Positions 35,301 to 46,100 of a stretch of 64,000 bases of DNA are shown here, in pieces. How positions within the stretch are numbered: the stretch's first letter is position 1; every line of letters starts with the position of its first letter. The notes under the pieces are model-generated. The model saw only the letters and a program-made list of their open reading frames with translations. It did not search any database and was not told the DNA's origin. The translations under genes and the position numbers were made by a program. Source of the DNA: Drosophila pseudoobscura (taxonomy: Eukaryota > Arthropoda > Insecta > Diptera > Drosophilidae); contig NC_046683.1 of the NCBI RefSeq assembly GCF_009870125.1, positions 37,773,869 through 37,837,868 on the forward strand, given 5' to 3'.

Positions 35301-36050
35301 TTTCGATTGCTGGCGTCGAACTAGAAGTACGAATCCGATTTATGTGCTTTTTTTGTATTTTACAAACAACAACAATAGAAGATACCACAATAAAAAAAAA
35401 GAAAACAAAGGGGAACGGCCCAAGTGAAAAACAAGTCTGGTATCAGGGAGATATCTTTAGAAGATCTAGATATGCTAGAGCTTCCACTAGTTCCTGTTGA
35501 CACATTTTAGCTGGGCGGCTCTTCACATAATACGCGTATTGATTACCTTCCGCCGGCCGTTTTGTTCCGTTTCGTTTATTTTATGATTCGAGGAATGAAT
35601 AATTTTCGGATGCCTCACGTTCACGCACACGGACACACACTCAGACGCATTGTTGTATCGCTCGCTTGTACGACTGGCGATCGGTGTTCGCTGGTGTGGA
35701 TGGAATGGATGTGGGGCAACACTTGACACAACCGCAACGCAACGCGCACCTCACGCTGGAAAATCATGACCAGAGCTCAATGATCAGCTATCACCAGTTT
35801 TCTCGGTCCTTTGTCTTTTACAAAAATCTACTTGGCATAATTCGTTTCGCGGCTATTAATTTATACTACACATACTACCAGGGCTGCAGATCTCTCTATT
35901 TTCCCGTCAGATCTGGCTTTTTTTAAAGACAGCTGCGGGAATTTGGTATTTTTAGAAACGTTTTTGGCTTTTTCAGCTTTTTTTAATGCTGCCATCGGTT
36001 ACATAAAAAGTGTGAGATTGATCGATATTTGCCAATACCACCACTAGTTT
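32399..36050. other. Intergenic DNA, possible RhoGAP15B upstream exon
   Basis: No protein-coding exon is convincing. ATGTACATATGTA strings lie at about 32975-33005, 33310-33370 and 33630-33670. A (CACCAG)n run is at about 34831-34858. On the minus strand, a GC-richer segment from about 35800 to 35553 ends in GCGGAAG|GTAATC, a good splice donor. This could be a non-coding first exon of RhoGAP15B, which needs one because its first coding exon begins at an acceptor. This is inference. Confidence 0.4.
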
Positions 36051-36109
36051 ACCAGATAGTTTGACATATACCGATTTTTATTTAATAAAATAAAAAAAAT
36101 CAGCGAAAA

Positions 36110-36498
36110 TACTAAGTTTTGGAGTTATGCTTACTTTTATAAAGATTGTGGTGAAACAGCAAATTTCTTAAGCTGGCAGCTGCTGATCTCCAAATGCTAT
36201 CATTGCCATGGCCAAACGCGGAAAATGAGCGGGTCTTTAGCCAGCTTGATTTGGTCAAGACAAAATTGAAGAATTCCATGAAACTAAGCAGCACCAATAT
36301 TATTTTATGAATAAGGTAAAGTTTTATTGTCAGTGAAAGGATATTAATAATTTAGGTATCGCTTGCGACGGCTTGGGAAGTATTGCTTTGACTACGAAGC
36401 ACCTAATAATTATCTATGCGTAATTGGTATGACCATGTCGTTCGAATTCAAATCTGAAGCTTATGCCGCAGAGCTAGAAAAGTTAATGGAAATACTGT
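36110..36498 (+). pseudogene. hAT-family transposase C-terminal remnant
   Basis: Translation gives KDCGETANFL, a one-base slip, then LAAADLQMLSLPWP and NAENERVFSQLDLVKTKLKN, followed after stops by YRLRRLGKYCFDYEAPNNYL and a terminal LEKLMEIL stop. This is the hAT C-terminal dimerisation (hATC) pattern 'LSLPHSNAxxERVFSxxNxxKTKxRN'. At least one frameshift and in-frame stops separate the blocks. The last block is preceded by an AG and the first followed by GTAAAG, so a 45-base intron is conceivable, but a stop just before that donor argues for decay. The N-terminal BED finger and catalytic parts are absent. Confidence 0.6.
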
Positions 36499-36539
36499 AA
36501 AAAACATATTAAATATCATATTAATAAAATATTGTTAAA

Positions 36540-37738
36540 ACCATTAATTACGCGTGTCTTTTTGTTTGTTATCTTCAAGTTAATAACTACGTTATTTCTA
36601 TTGAAAAGTTGCCTGCAGTCGTGCTACAACTTCGAAATATATTGATATTGATGCCAATATATGGGGTCTTTATGGTCACTGCTATTAGTTGTTTCCACTA
36701 GAAGAAATACCATAAGACATAAGAGAGGGACAACGTTACATTTTCCTAACGATATGATCGACTGTGCCAATGCTCTGAGCGTGTCACCGTTATCACTCGA
36801 CCTTACTATACACTGCTTGTCTCTTCTGCGACGAAGAAATGAGTCGTAATACAAAAGGGCTATACAAAAAGGTATGAGCAAGGGGCCTACGAGCCTCAAA
36901 AGCCGATTTCGTCTCATAGTATATTCGGCAAAAGGGGTGAATTTTACCTTGAATGCGGTTCATTTTCTGAGACGTGTTTCCTGTTGTCCATACCTCTTAT
37001 TCACATCACTTTCACAGCTGGCGGATTTGAATGAAATGGCCAACGGACTTGCACCACCCCATTTGTGAACATGAATGTGAACTGGATGGGACAGTAGCGT
37101 TAGCGTGTATTCGTCATGTAATAAATTGAGCAAAATGTAAATAATGTAGAAGCATAAATCTTAAAGAAATCGATTCACAGCCTTCGAAATAGGTTATGCT
37201 CTTTTGGCCACGAAAACTGCTGAAACATTGCGATAGAACAACAGTTTGGAGGCGTCCCACAGTCAATTGGATTTCGGATGGTACTCTGGATGGATAAAAG
37301 CACAAAACCTGTGCGTGGAACCGCTGGCTCTGATTTGCATGTTGGTCAACAGGTCGGCACGAATAGCTGGCGAAGAATGTAAATAAAGCAAGCTCATCTG
37401 TACAAATTTTCTTCCCTCGTTTGTGGACCGGGAGACCCTGCACTTTTGTATCTGGAGGAATTTCGGGCCTCCCAAATTCGAATACGAATGTGACGCTGCC
37501 AGTGACCGGCAAGAAAATCCGTGCCGTGAACTATAACCCGATCACTCAACAAATTAATGGGGTAAGATAAGCGGTTGCTGAACGCGGTAGAGGATACCCC
37601 TAATCCTTCTATAACTTCTTTCTACTTTATTAATTATTCAGCCAGGCTCCGGTTTTCAATTTCGCAAAAGTTTTTCGATTTCCCGTTTTCACAATCCGCA
37701 AGACTTCTTCGTTTTTAAAACAACAAAAATTTCTTCGA
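36540..37738. other. Intergenic DNA with an unexplained open frame near 37440-37570
   Basis: Around 37438-37569 the + strand is open with protein-like composition (TFVSGGISGLPNSNT, then VTLPVTGKKIRAVNYNPITQ, stop at TAA). The minus strand is also open for 132 codons (37512-37114). I recognise neither. No start codon, splice sites or promoter tie it to a gene, so an old transposon or gene fragment is likely. Confidence 0.35.
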
Positions 37739-37866
37739 TGAAATGAAAAGTAAACGGCTTTTAATACAACAAAACGAATCTTAATTGCAAAAGGAAAAAA
37801 ATTGTTGAATTATTGATGCATTAACATACATTTCACACTTATACCAGAGTAACTTGGTATGTGCCT
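37739..37866 (+). repeat. Dispersed AT-rich repeat, copy 2
   Basis: This is the counterpart of 3243-3368, sharing CTTAATTGCAA, TTATTGATGCATTAACATA and ACCAGAGTAA in the same order and orientation. Confidence 0.65.
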
Positions 37867-37954
37867 TCTTTATAAATATTTTTTCTTAGCCGCACCTCAT
37901 TTGGCTCGGAAAAATTTGGTAATTGGTCAAACGTCTAAACAAAAACGTCTAAAA

Positions 37955-38036
37955 ACATCGATGTTTTAGAAAAAACATCGATGTCGCAATGTACATCCAA
38001 ACATCGATGACATCGATGTGAACATCGATATATACA
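37955..38036. promoter_or_regulatory. Cluster of ATCGAT palindromes upstream of the ZC4H2 gene
   Basis: Five ATCGAT cores, mostly as ACATCGATGT or ACATCGATAT, lie within about 75 bases and end about 215 bases before the ATG of the ZC4H2 homologue. They resemble DRE/BEAF-32 (TATCGATA, CGATA) elements but mostly carry CATCGATG. The location suits a housekeeping promoter or insulator. The arrangement looks partly like a short degenerate tandem repeat. Confidence 0.5.
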
Positions 38037-38248
38037 TATACAGAAAGCAGTGAAAAAACCAAATATTTGAGATTTAAATATAGAATTCAATTAAAAAGTT
38101 TATGCATTGAAATTGTGCCCAAGTGACACCAGCTGACGTGGATGCCAGCATCTGTATCGACAATCCCAATCTCAGCGTGTCGAGGTAAAAGCAAACAGCT
38201 CAGTGAAAGGGGAAGCCACGGCAGACACAAGGCCCACACGGACACAAA

Positions 38249-39229
38249 ATGGCCACCAGCGAGATATCCAGCTCCAACGAGCGACACTACTATGCCAAGC
38301 TAGAGGCCATCAAGGACATACGGGACAAGACGCTGGCCCTCGAGAAACTTAAGGTGCGCATCATCAAGGAGGTAAAGCTGAGCGACGACGAGGAGAAGTG
38401 TTTGGAAGAGTACCGCAAGGAAATGGAGCACCTGCTCGAGGAGAAAATGTCCCACGTAGAGGAACTGCGCCAGATCCACGCGGACATCAACGATATGGAG
38501 AACATCATCAAGCAGACAAAGGAGAACCAGACGCGCTCCTTCGACATGGCCAATCGAGTATACGAGGAGTACTTGGCACTCAAGTACCAAATCGATCACA
38601 TGCGACGGGACTACCTCGGCCTAAGTCCGCTGCGCGACCTGCACGAGGAGGAGGGTAGTCCCATATCGAAGGATCGTTTTCAGACAAACTTCCTCAAGGT
38701 GGCCGCCCAGTCAGCGGCTGCCGCTGCAGCCGCAGCAGCAGCCTCGGTCACGCAGCCAACGTCCCTGGCTCGCCCACACGCTCGTCATCCCTTGATGCCC
38801 GAGGCCACGGTTACCGCCTTGCCCCCCAGTTCATCGTCTGGTGGCGGCGGCAGCAGCTCAGTCAGCGCCGGCGGCGGTGGTGGTGGACCAGGACACGCTT
38901 TTATGCCACCGGCCCCGCCTGGAGCAGGCAGCGCTGGGGCTGCCGCAGCTGCCGCCGCGGCCGCTGTGCGTCTAGGCAAAGGTGATTTCTCGGCCCCGCC
39001 GCCTCCACCTCCGCCAACAAATCGTCTTCAGCAAACACCGTCGATTGGAATCGGCCACCATCCGTCGTTCCGTTCGGACTTCAACGTGAATCTCCGCCAG
39101 CAGCCGCCACCGATGAAGTCGTGCCTGTCGTGCCATCAGCAAATCCATCGAAATGCCCCCATCTGCCCGCTCTGCAAGGCCAAGTCGCGCTCACGGAATC
39201 CCAAGAAGCCCAAGAAAAAGAACAACTAG
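38249..39229 (+). CDS. CG13001: ZC4H2-family coiled-coil zinc-finger protein
   Basis: ZC4H2 proteins are nuclear factors linked to neural development and, in vertebrates, to RNF220-dependent ubiquitin signalling. This single-exon gene encodes 326 residues. Residues 9-130 are a charged coiled coil, with MATSEISSSNERHYYAKLEA at the start matching the family. Residues 150-285 are a low-complexity insert of Ala, Gly, Ser and Pro runs. The C4H2 finger is complete: C292, C295, H296, H300, C306 and C309 (CLSCHQQIHRNAPICPLC), followed by a Lys/Arg-rich tail that may act as nuclear signal. Human ZC4H2 is about 224 residues, and the excess is the low-complexity insert. AATAAA at 39607 follows the stop. 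The family is secure; the D. melanogaster symbol is from memory. Confidence 0.9.
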   Translation: MATSEISSSNERHYYAKLEAIKDIRDKTLALEKLKVRIIKEVKLSDDEEKCLEEYRKEMEHLLEEKMSHVEELRQIHADINDMENIIKQTKENQTRSFDMANRVYEEYLALKYQIDHMRRDYLGLSPLRDLHEEEGSPISKDRFQTNFLKVAAQSAAAAAAAAAASVTQPTSLARPHARHPLMPEATVTALPPSSSSGGGGSSSVSAGGGGGGPGHAFMPPAPPGAGSAGAAAAAAAAAVRLGKGDFSAPPPPPPPTNRLQQTPSIGIGHHPSFRSDFNVNLRQQPPPMKSCLSCHQQIHRNAPICPLCKAKSRSRNPKKPKKKNN

Positions 39230-40281
39230 AGGACCGGAGGTGCAGGTCCACATCCACGTCCACCGGCAGGAACATCAACTACTCTTATCAATCTATTCGT
39301 GAAGATTTCCCGGCCAGGTCCAGGAAGGAACCTTAGGACTAGAGGTTTTTTTTTAAACTATTTATTAACCCAAGCAAAGTATTACCAAGCAAATGCATCA
39401 AGCAAAATAACAAATTCTCAAAAAAAGAAAACCGTAGTTCCTAAGACCTTTTGAAGAGTGTTTTTGCTCAAATTTAATTTTCGATTTGAATTGTAAGTTA
39501 AAGCTAATTTATAGACTTAAAAGCAAATCACGTGTCAAATTTCATTAAAATACATTATACGTGTAAGCATTTATTAATATGCATATAGGCGTTTTGAAAA
39601 AAAAAAAATAAAACAATTGAATCAATAAGAAAGTGTAATATACATTTTTATCAGAATGGTCAAAAATAGGTAACGGAACGGAACAAGAGTTTTAGGTTTC
39701 CCAATTGTGCGTATGCAGCCCTGGCTGACTTCACACTTTTTGGGATTTTAGTCTACGCTTTAGGGCTTTTCTGCATACGCCTTAGCCGATTTGCGCTGCT
39801 ACTTCAATTTTAAAACCCTCCGCTGCGTCGCTGCGCTGTAAATAGTAGAGTGAGATTTCCATAAAAAACAGTTAGCAGAACAACAGAGTGGTTCTGGCTT
39901 AACAAACTGTTCGTGCACTTATTGTCTGTATTTTTGTTGTGTCAAAGTTAAATTCGCAGCGTGGATAAAAGGCGTAAAGAACTAATAGAAATTTAACGCA
40001 TCAGTGCGGTTCCCTAACTGTTTCCTCCGGCTCTTCTGCCTGTTCTTGCTGCGCTGGCTGCGTGCGCAGAATTTGTGAAAAGAGAAAGTTGGGCGCCGAT
40101 TGCTGCTGCTGCTTCCCGCTCCACTCCCGCCGCTGAAACAGTCACATTCAACTGCGCGTGCGCAACGACACTCTTCACGAAGAAATTGGGTCAGTTTACC
40201 AAAGTTTTGCTTGCATTCGAACTAAACTCGTATTCAAATAAAGTGATTATTCCTTCTAGTACTCCGAGTGCACATCCGAAG
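39230..40281. other. ZC4H2 3' UTR and wurst promoter/5' UTR
   Basis: The first 380 bases are A/T-rich 3' UTR ending near AATAAA (39607-39612). The rest holds the wurst upstream region. The frame upstream of the wurst ATG stays open back to 40075 but begins with GTG and has no ATG, so it is treated as 5' UTR. Confidence 0.6.
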
Positions 40282-41541
40282 ATGGGAACCAAGCAGACTG
40301 TGTCGCCGAAGTTCGGTGGCACTGTAAAGGCAAAGGCCAAATCGACCACCAGCGACAGTCCCCCGCCCTCGCCCACAGACAAATCGCTCATCAAGAGCAA
40401 GCCAAATAGACGCATGTCGACGAACCGCGAATCTTCCACGGAGGCCAACACCCTGCCTGCCCAGAAGTCAGTGGTAGTCGCTTACGTTCTCTGGCTGTTT
40501 GGCGGTATCTTCGGTCTGCATCATCTCTACTTGCACCGCGATCGTCACGCCTTTATTTGGGCATGCACGCTGGGCGGCTACATGGGCATTGGCTGGATTG
40601 GTGAACTCTTCCTGATACCCGAGTACGTGCGGGATGCCAACGAAGACCCGCGATTCGTCAAGGCGTTCGTGGCCAAGCTGCAGGCCTTTCAGCGGCCTCC
40701 GTACTCCTCCAAGCGCTTCGTGGGCCAGGTGATGATCGGTCATTTATTTGGTCAGCTGTTCGCGATGGCCATACCGCAGACAGTTGTAGCTGGTTTCGAC
40801 CTATCCTTCCTGCACTGGGCCATTCCCATCTTCGTGTCCCAGGGAATCTGGCTGGTTGGGAACATTGGCCGCGAGCAGGGCGTTTGGTGGCACTGTCTCC
40901 TGGCCGCTTATTTGGCTTACCCAGCGCGGTACTTCATCTACGACGAGACATACTCACTGCTGCTGACGGGACTGGTGTCCGCCCTCACCTTTGACGGCAT
41001 CTCAAAGCAATGGCGCCGAACTCCACCACGTCGGGGACGACCAGTGGAGCGATCCCTGAAGCTGACGGGAGCCATTTTGATCTACTGCACCTTTTGGGGC
41101 AGCTTCGTCTACTTCAACGGAACCATTGCGGACGAGGATGGCGGCGAGGTGCCAATACACGAGGCCCTTCACAACTTTCTCGCCTCCGCCTGGTGGACGG
41201 ACCTCAAGCAGGCCCTGCACGACACCTACATCTACGCACAGCATCACGGCTGGTACGAGACCTGGAAGGAGGTATTTGAGAGCATGGATGTGGACGGCGA
41301 GCGGAACTCCTACAAAGTGCTGGGCGTTAGTGCCACTGCGTCGCAGGCCGAGATCACGGCGGCTTACCGCAGGTTGTCCAAGGAGTATCACCCTGATAAG
41401 GTCAAGGACGAGGCGCTGCGCAACGAGGCCCACCAGCGCTTCATCGAGATCCAGCAGGCCTATAACGTGCTCAGCAAGATCAAGTCAAACCGCCGGCGAA
41501 AGAACAAGCAGTTCCAGGAAGACGATGCAATTGTTCTCTAG
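40282..41541 (+). CDS. wus: Wurst, TM2- and J-domain membrane protein (DNAJC22 family)
   Basis: Wurst is a multi-pass membrane co-chaperone needed in D. melanogaster for clathrin-mediated endocytosis and clearance of liquid from tracheal airways. The start is the only ATG in the upstream open stretch (AAGATGGGAACC), giving 419 residues. Residues 1-60 are a basic, Ser/Pro-rich cytosolic tail. A TM2-type segment follows at about 63-115 (VAYVLWLFGGIFGLHHLYLH) and then several more membrane spans through about residue 290. The J domain is at the C-terminus (YKVLGVSATASQAEITAAYR) with the intact HPD triad at 370-372, so Hsc70 stimulation should be preserved. The tail is basic then acidic (KSNRRRKNKQFQEDDAIVL). 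The gene is intronless within its coding part. Confidence 0.94.
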   Translation: MGTKQTVSPKFGGTVKAKAKSTTSDSPPPSPTDKSLIKSKPNRRMSTNRESSTEANTLPAQKSVVVAYVLWLFGGIFGLHHLYLHRDRHAFIWACTLGGYMGIGWIGELFLIPEYVRDANEDPRFVKAFVAKLQAFQRPPYSSKRFVGQVMIGHLFGQLFAMAIPQTVVAGFDLSFLHWAIPIFVSQGIWLVGNIGREQGVWWHCLLAAYLAYPARYFIYDETYSLLLTGLVSALTFDGISKQWRRTPPRRGRPVERSLKLTGAILIYCTFWGSFVYFNGTIADEDGGEVPIHEALHNFLASAWWTDLKQALHDTYIYAQHHGWYETWKEVFESMDVDGERNSYKVLGVSATASQAEITAAYRRLSKEYHPDKVKDEALRNEAHQRFIEIQQAYNVLSKIKSNRRRKNKQFQEDDAIVL

Positions 41542-43114
41542 GAAACAGCTCGAAAAAGTCGCACCCTAAGGGGGCTTTAGTCTCTAAGTTAGCCCACATC
41601 TTACGTAAATATTTCTTTCGAATTAGGTGGAAACTAATGTTATCTTTAGCAGTTATTCAGCAACCGCTTACGTGGATCCAGATAAGGTGGATTGCCTTTT
41701 TCTGGTTCAAAGCGTGACTTATTTACGCCGCAGCCCGTGGCCCCGCCCAAATTGGTAGATCACGACGACAATGAGGTTTTTCTCAACCATTAGTTTCATA
41801 TTCATTTATTTATTTTATATATTTTACATAATATAATGAACTACTTAACAATCTAGGCAAAAAAAAAGAAAATATTTAGTATAATTTTTTTTTTTTAATT
41901 TGTTGTAAACAATGTTTTTGTGTGTGTAAATTTTTGCACTAATATATAGTTGAAACGTTTCAATAAACGAAAAAGTATATATGTATGTATGTATTTTCAT
42001 ATGCGTGTGTGATCGCTCATATTTGAATATGATTTGATTTCTCTGTAAGGGGATTGATCCTTGATTGAGTGTTAGCGTTCCTTTGCAAGACCTTGGTCTG
42101 CAGGAGGCCCCAACTCGAAATGGAATGGGTTTGCTCAAACGGAAACCACCAGAGTGTCATAATGATGATTACGTTCACGAAAAAGGTAAAACAGGAAACA
42201 ATAACTCACTTAGATTTAGTTTAAAACATAATACTGAGCAAAAATCGTGTATATATCATTCTGCTTGCTGGATTTTTTGCTTTCTTTATAGATATAATAA
42301 TTATTTAATTACGGTTTGCTTTGCACTGCTTCGTCTTGTTATCGTATATTTATCAATTATAGATCCAGTTAAGGTTTACAACAATTTGACTATGGGATCG
42401 CATAGTTTTTGTTGTGACTGTACGTGTGTGTTTGTGTGTGAGTGGTAGTCTGGAAGTGTGTGTTGCGAAATATCACGTTTTTCTTTCTGTTCTGTCAGCG
42501 GCAACCAAAAAAAAAATCAATTTACAAAGAAAAAGTGATTTATGGTAGGGATTATAGTTAAAATACGATTTAAAATAAAATAACAATTTTTTAGGCTTAA
42601 AGGGGCCCGCACACACATATGCACGCTTGTGTGTGTGTGTGTGTGTATATATGTTCGTGATGTGTGAGTGGGAGCGTGCGTACACTTGCTCACATCAAAT
42701 GCAAATATATTCTGCATATTCTGCTTTCATTCTCTCATTGTTCTTGCCTATCTTTCTCCTCTCACTGTCTCTCCCTCTCTCGGTTCTCTCTTTTTATGTA
42801 CAAATTAAAGTTAGCCAAGCACACACACACATGCGAGTGCATGCATATCGAGGGGCATGTGTGTGCGTCTCGGTATGGATGGTCTTTGAGCTAAATGGTT
42901 TTCTCTGGAGGAGGGGCTGTGGAGAAGTGGAGAGGGTGGTAGGGATGGTGCGTGACAATCGATGTGTGGGATGGGGTATGGTATGGTGTGTTGGGGGGGA
43001 GGGGTCAATGCACTAAGTACGCCGGGGGCTATACAACGCTTCCCTTCGATCATTCGATTGATCGATTGATCGATCGATCGAACACTTAACAGCTATCGGC
43101 ACCGTCTTCACCGA
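41542..43114. other. Convergent 3' regions of wus and CG4928
   Basis: Both genes point here. AATAAA on the + strand at 41962-41967 and AATAAA on the minus strand at 41805-41810 and 41809-41814 are the first clear hexamers for wus and CG4928, so the two 3' UTRs may overlap by roughly 150 bases. A GATC/GATT run at about 43050-43080 follows the CG4928 stop. (TG)n and (CA)n runs lie at about 42628-42646 and 42822-42831. No further gene was seen. Confidence 0.5.
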
Positions 43115-46100
43115 TTACAGGCGCGTGACTACAATGTCTTCTTCGAGATCATCCAGCTCGTCGTCGGTCTCCTCGACGCCGTCGATCGCATTGGCCTCGG
43201 CAGCAGCAATGGCTGCGGCAGCCGCAGCAGCGGCCTCCTTCTCCTTCTCGGCAGCCTCCAGCTTCTCCTGCTTCTTGACCTTGCGTTGCTAAAAGGGGTG
43301 AAAGGGGACGGTGTTATCAATTGATTGCCTACATTCGGGCTGAGAGGCTGAGGGACACTCACCTTCTTCCTGTAGAGTATCTCGACGATGACGTAGCCGA
43401 TGCACCCCAGCGTGAGCACCGCCAGCAGGATGTAGAGCTTCATGCGGGTGCACAGCGTTGTGGCATAGGCGTAGGCGATCACAAAACCAGCCGACTCCCA
43501 CAGCCGGTAGTTGGAGAACGCCGCCTCTTTGTTGCGGCGAAACAGCAGCCCGTAGAGGCCGTTGATCTGGGTCTGCCAGACGGCGTCGCCGACGCCCCAT
43601 AGGCCGGACATGGCGTAAAAGATGATGGGATTGTCGGGATTGGGCCGCCAGAAGAGCTCAACCGTAATGAGGGTAAAGTGCACCACGGCTCCAAGGACAA
43701 TGATGGGCGTGCGGCCAATGTATTTCATGACAGAACCGAACAGGATGGAGCATAGGGCGTTGACAACGCCGAAACAGATCATGACGAAGCCGATCTTGTT
43801 GACGCCCAAGGCACAGGCCACGTAGGCCTGGGTGAAGTCGGCACCGATGAATGCCTGCTCCATGCCGATGAAGATGGTGATGGGGATGAGCAGCTGCAGA
43901 TTCGGCTTTTTCATCTGACGGAAAGTGGCCGAGAGCAATTGGACGCCCGAGAGCTCGGCGGCGGAGTTTGAGCCCTTGCGCTTTTCTCCGTAGCGCTTGA
44001 GTGGATCAAGGAAGAAGGCAATGATGCAGACGGCGGCCACGATGCACGATAGATAGATCATCGAGATCTCGAAGATCTCATCCTCTGGCGGACGCTCCAG
44101 GTTGCCATGTCCCCCAGTGCCGGTGGTGCAGAAGTTGGCGCCGCAGTACTGCAGATCCTCCTCGCTGATCGTGGAGTTAGAGCTGCTGCTGGATCCATGG
44201 GCACCACTGGAAAGGACTGTGCGAAGGAAACTTTAGAGAGGATCGTGAGTTGGGTGTTTGTGTGATGGATGCTTACCCAAGCTGGAGATAAGATTGCCCC
44301 AGAGCTCAGCGGATTGCCAGGCCAGGAAGAAGAAGCCAAAGAACCGCACAATGATCGCGTCGACCGCCTGCTCCGTGATCTTGGCATACACTTGTCCCAC
44401 CTGCGTCAGATAGGTAGCCTTGGACGCCCACATGGGCGCTGCGCCCATACCAACCAGTATGCCGGCGGGGACGAGGGTGTAGAAGCGCGGGAAGAGCTGG
44501 AAAGCAATGTAGGGCGCATAGCAGAGCATGCTAAAGACCAGAGTCCATTTGACCGTCAGCTTGCGGATGATCAGGGTGGGCAGGAAAATACACGACACCA
44601 CCAAGGCCGCGTAGATCGCGCTCAGCGAGACTGTTCCCAGGCCATCCTTTGAGTTGATCGAGGACTGCAGATTGGCTGTTCCCTAGAGAAAACAAAAAGC
44701 CAAACGGAAAATACCCTGGTCAGTGGGAATAGATACACGGGATAGTTGGGAAATAGTAGGAAAGGGAACTCACCTGAAACGCGGTGAACTGCACCATGAA
44801 GGCGATCGAGATGATCGAGATATTCTTTAAGATGCGCCATTTCTCGGCCGGATTCAGCACAACTTTCTCTCGTAACGAGGCGGTGTCGGGCTCAAAACCA
44901 GCTTTCGGCTAAAAATAAACAAAAAAAGTGCAGAGAAAAAGATCAGCATTTATGGATGATCGTCAGTTTCAGTTTCTGTTTCGGTGGGCTTGGGTCCACG
45001 GCATCCATGGTAAGGAGGTGGAGAAAAGAGTGTAATAAGCGGGAGGGGATGAGGCAAATGGTCTTGCCACTGATCCTACTTTCTTTCTTATCTCCTCGCT
45101 TCCACGATGCTCGTTGCGATAACTTTCTTATTACGAGTATGGCTCCCCGATACCTAAAAGAAATGGCTTATAGCCATTCAACAAATTTCTTTCCATCAAA
45201 ATCAGAGGACTGCTATCATAGTAGTAGTACTATGTATGTATGTATATCCATTATTATTCTTTCCCTTATTCTTATGGAAATCGCTTCGATATGTTAGAAA
45301 TTTGATTTGAATGAAGATCTACTGGAACATTTGTCATGCGAAAAATTGCACATTTTAATATTTATAAAGTAAGAGTATCCAAAATTCGGCAACTCTCTTC
45401 GATAGCTTTCATTTTCTCGCCGCGTCTCCGCTCTACAGACTGCACACAACATACACATTAATTAATTATTTATGTCTTGGCGCATTTTACGCTTTTAGTT
45501 TCTAAAAATCAAGAGACAAAACCAATTTGAACAGCCGCACGCGTTTTACTCGCGTTTCGCGGGCGCTTTTGCATGGCGCATGCGTGATGCGGCCTTTAAA
45601 TGGCCATAAAAATGCTCCCCAGGCCCCAAAAACCCACCGAACGCACACGATACAATCCAAATCGATCCGAGAACTGGCCGAAAGGAAACCCACATCGGCC
45701 CATCGAGCGAGGTGCCGAATTTACATGCGCCGCACATGGCCAGAAGGTTACATCGGTCGACCAAGACCGAGTGTGATTGAGCAGTGCGGTAGGATATGGG
45801 AAGATGGTAAGGCAGTGGTGGCAGTGGGCAGTGGGCAGTGCGGAGTGAGCAGTGGAAGTTCATAAAATCCGAGTGGGTGGTGGTGGCTAACCACACGCCG
45901 ATCGCCACACGCGTCGTTATGCAAGACGTAATCGATTACTGCTTTGTTTCACTCGATTTAGTTTTATTTTTTTCCTAACAATATAGTTTTAATTATAGCA
46001 CATACTCGTAATAGTAGTGGCTGGTCACACGATGCGGTACGGGCTGCAGGCTGGTGTGTTAGGAGTCGGGTCTGGAATGCCCGTTTTGTTTGTATGCAAA

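Noticed and set aside
40075..40281. N-terminal extension of wurst by 69 residues
   Set aside because: The frame is open but begins at GTG and has no ATG before 40282; composition is UTR-like.
43129..43362. Continuation of CG4928 past 43363 as a 310-residue frame
   Set aside because: A GTGAGT donor follows RKK, and the read-through is Arg/Pro/Leu low complexity. The spliced last exon gives a coherent charged tail.
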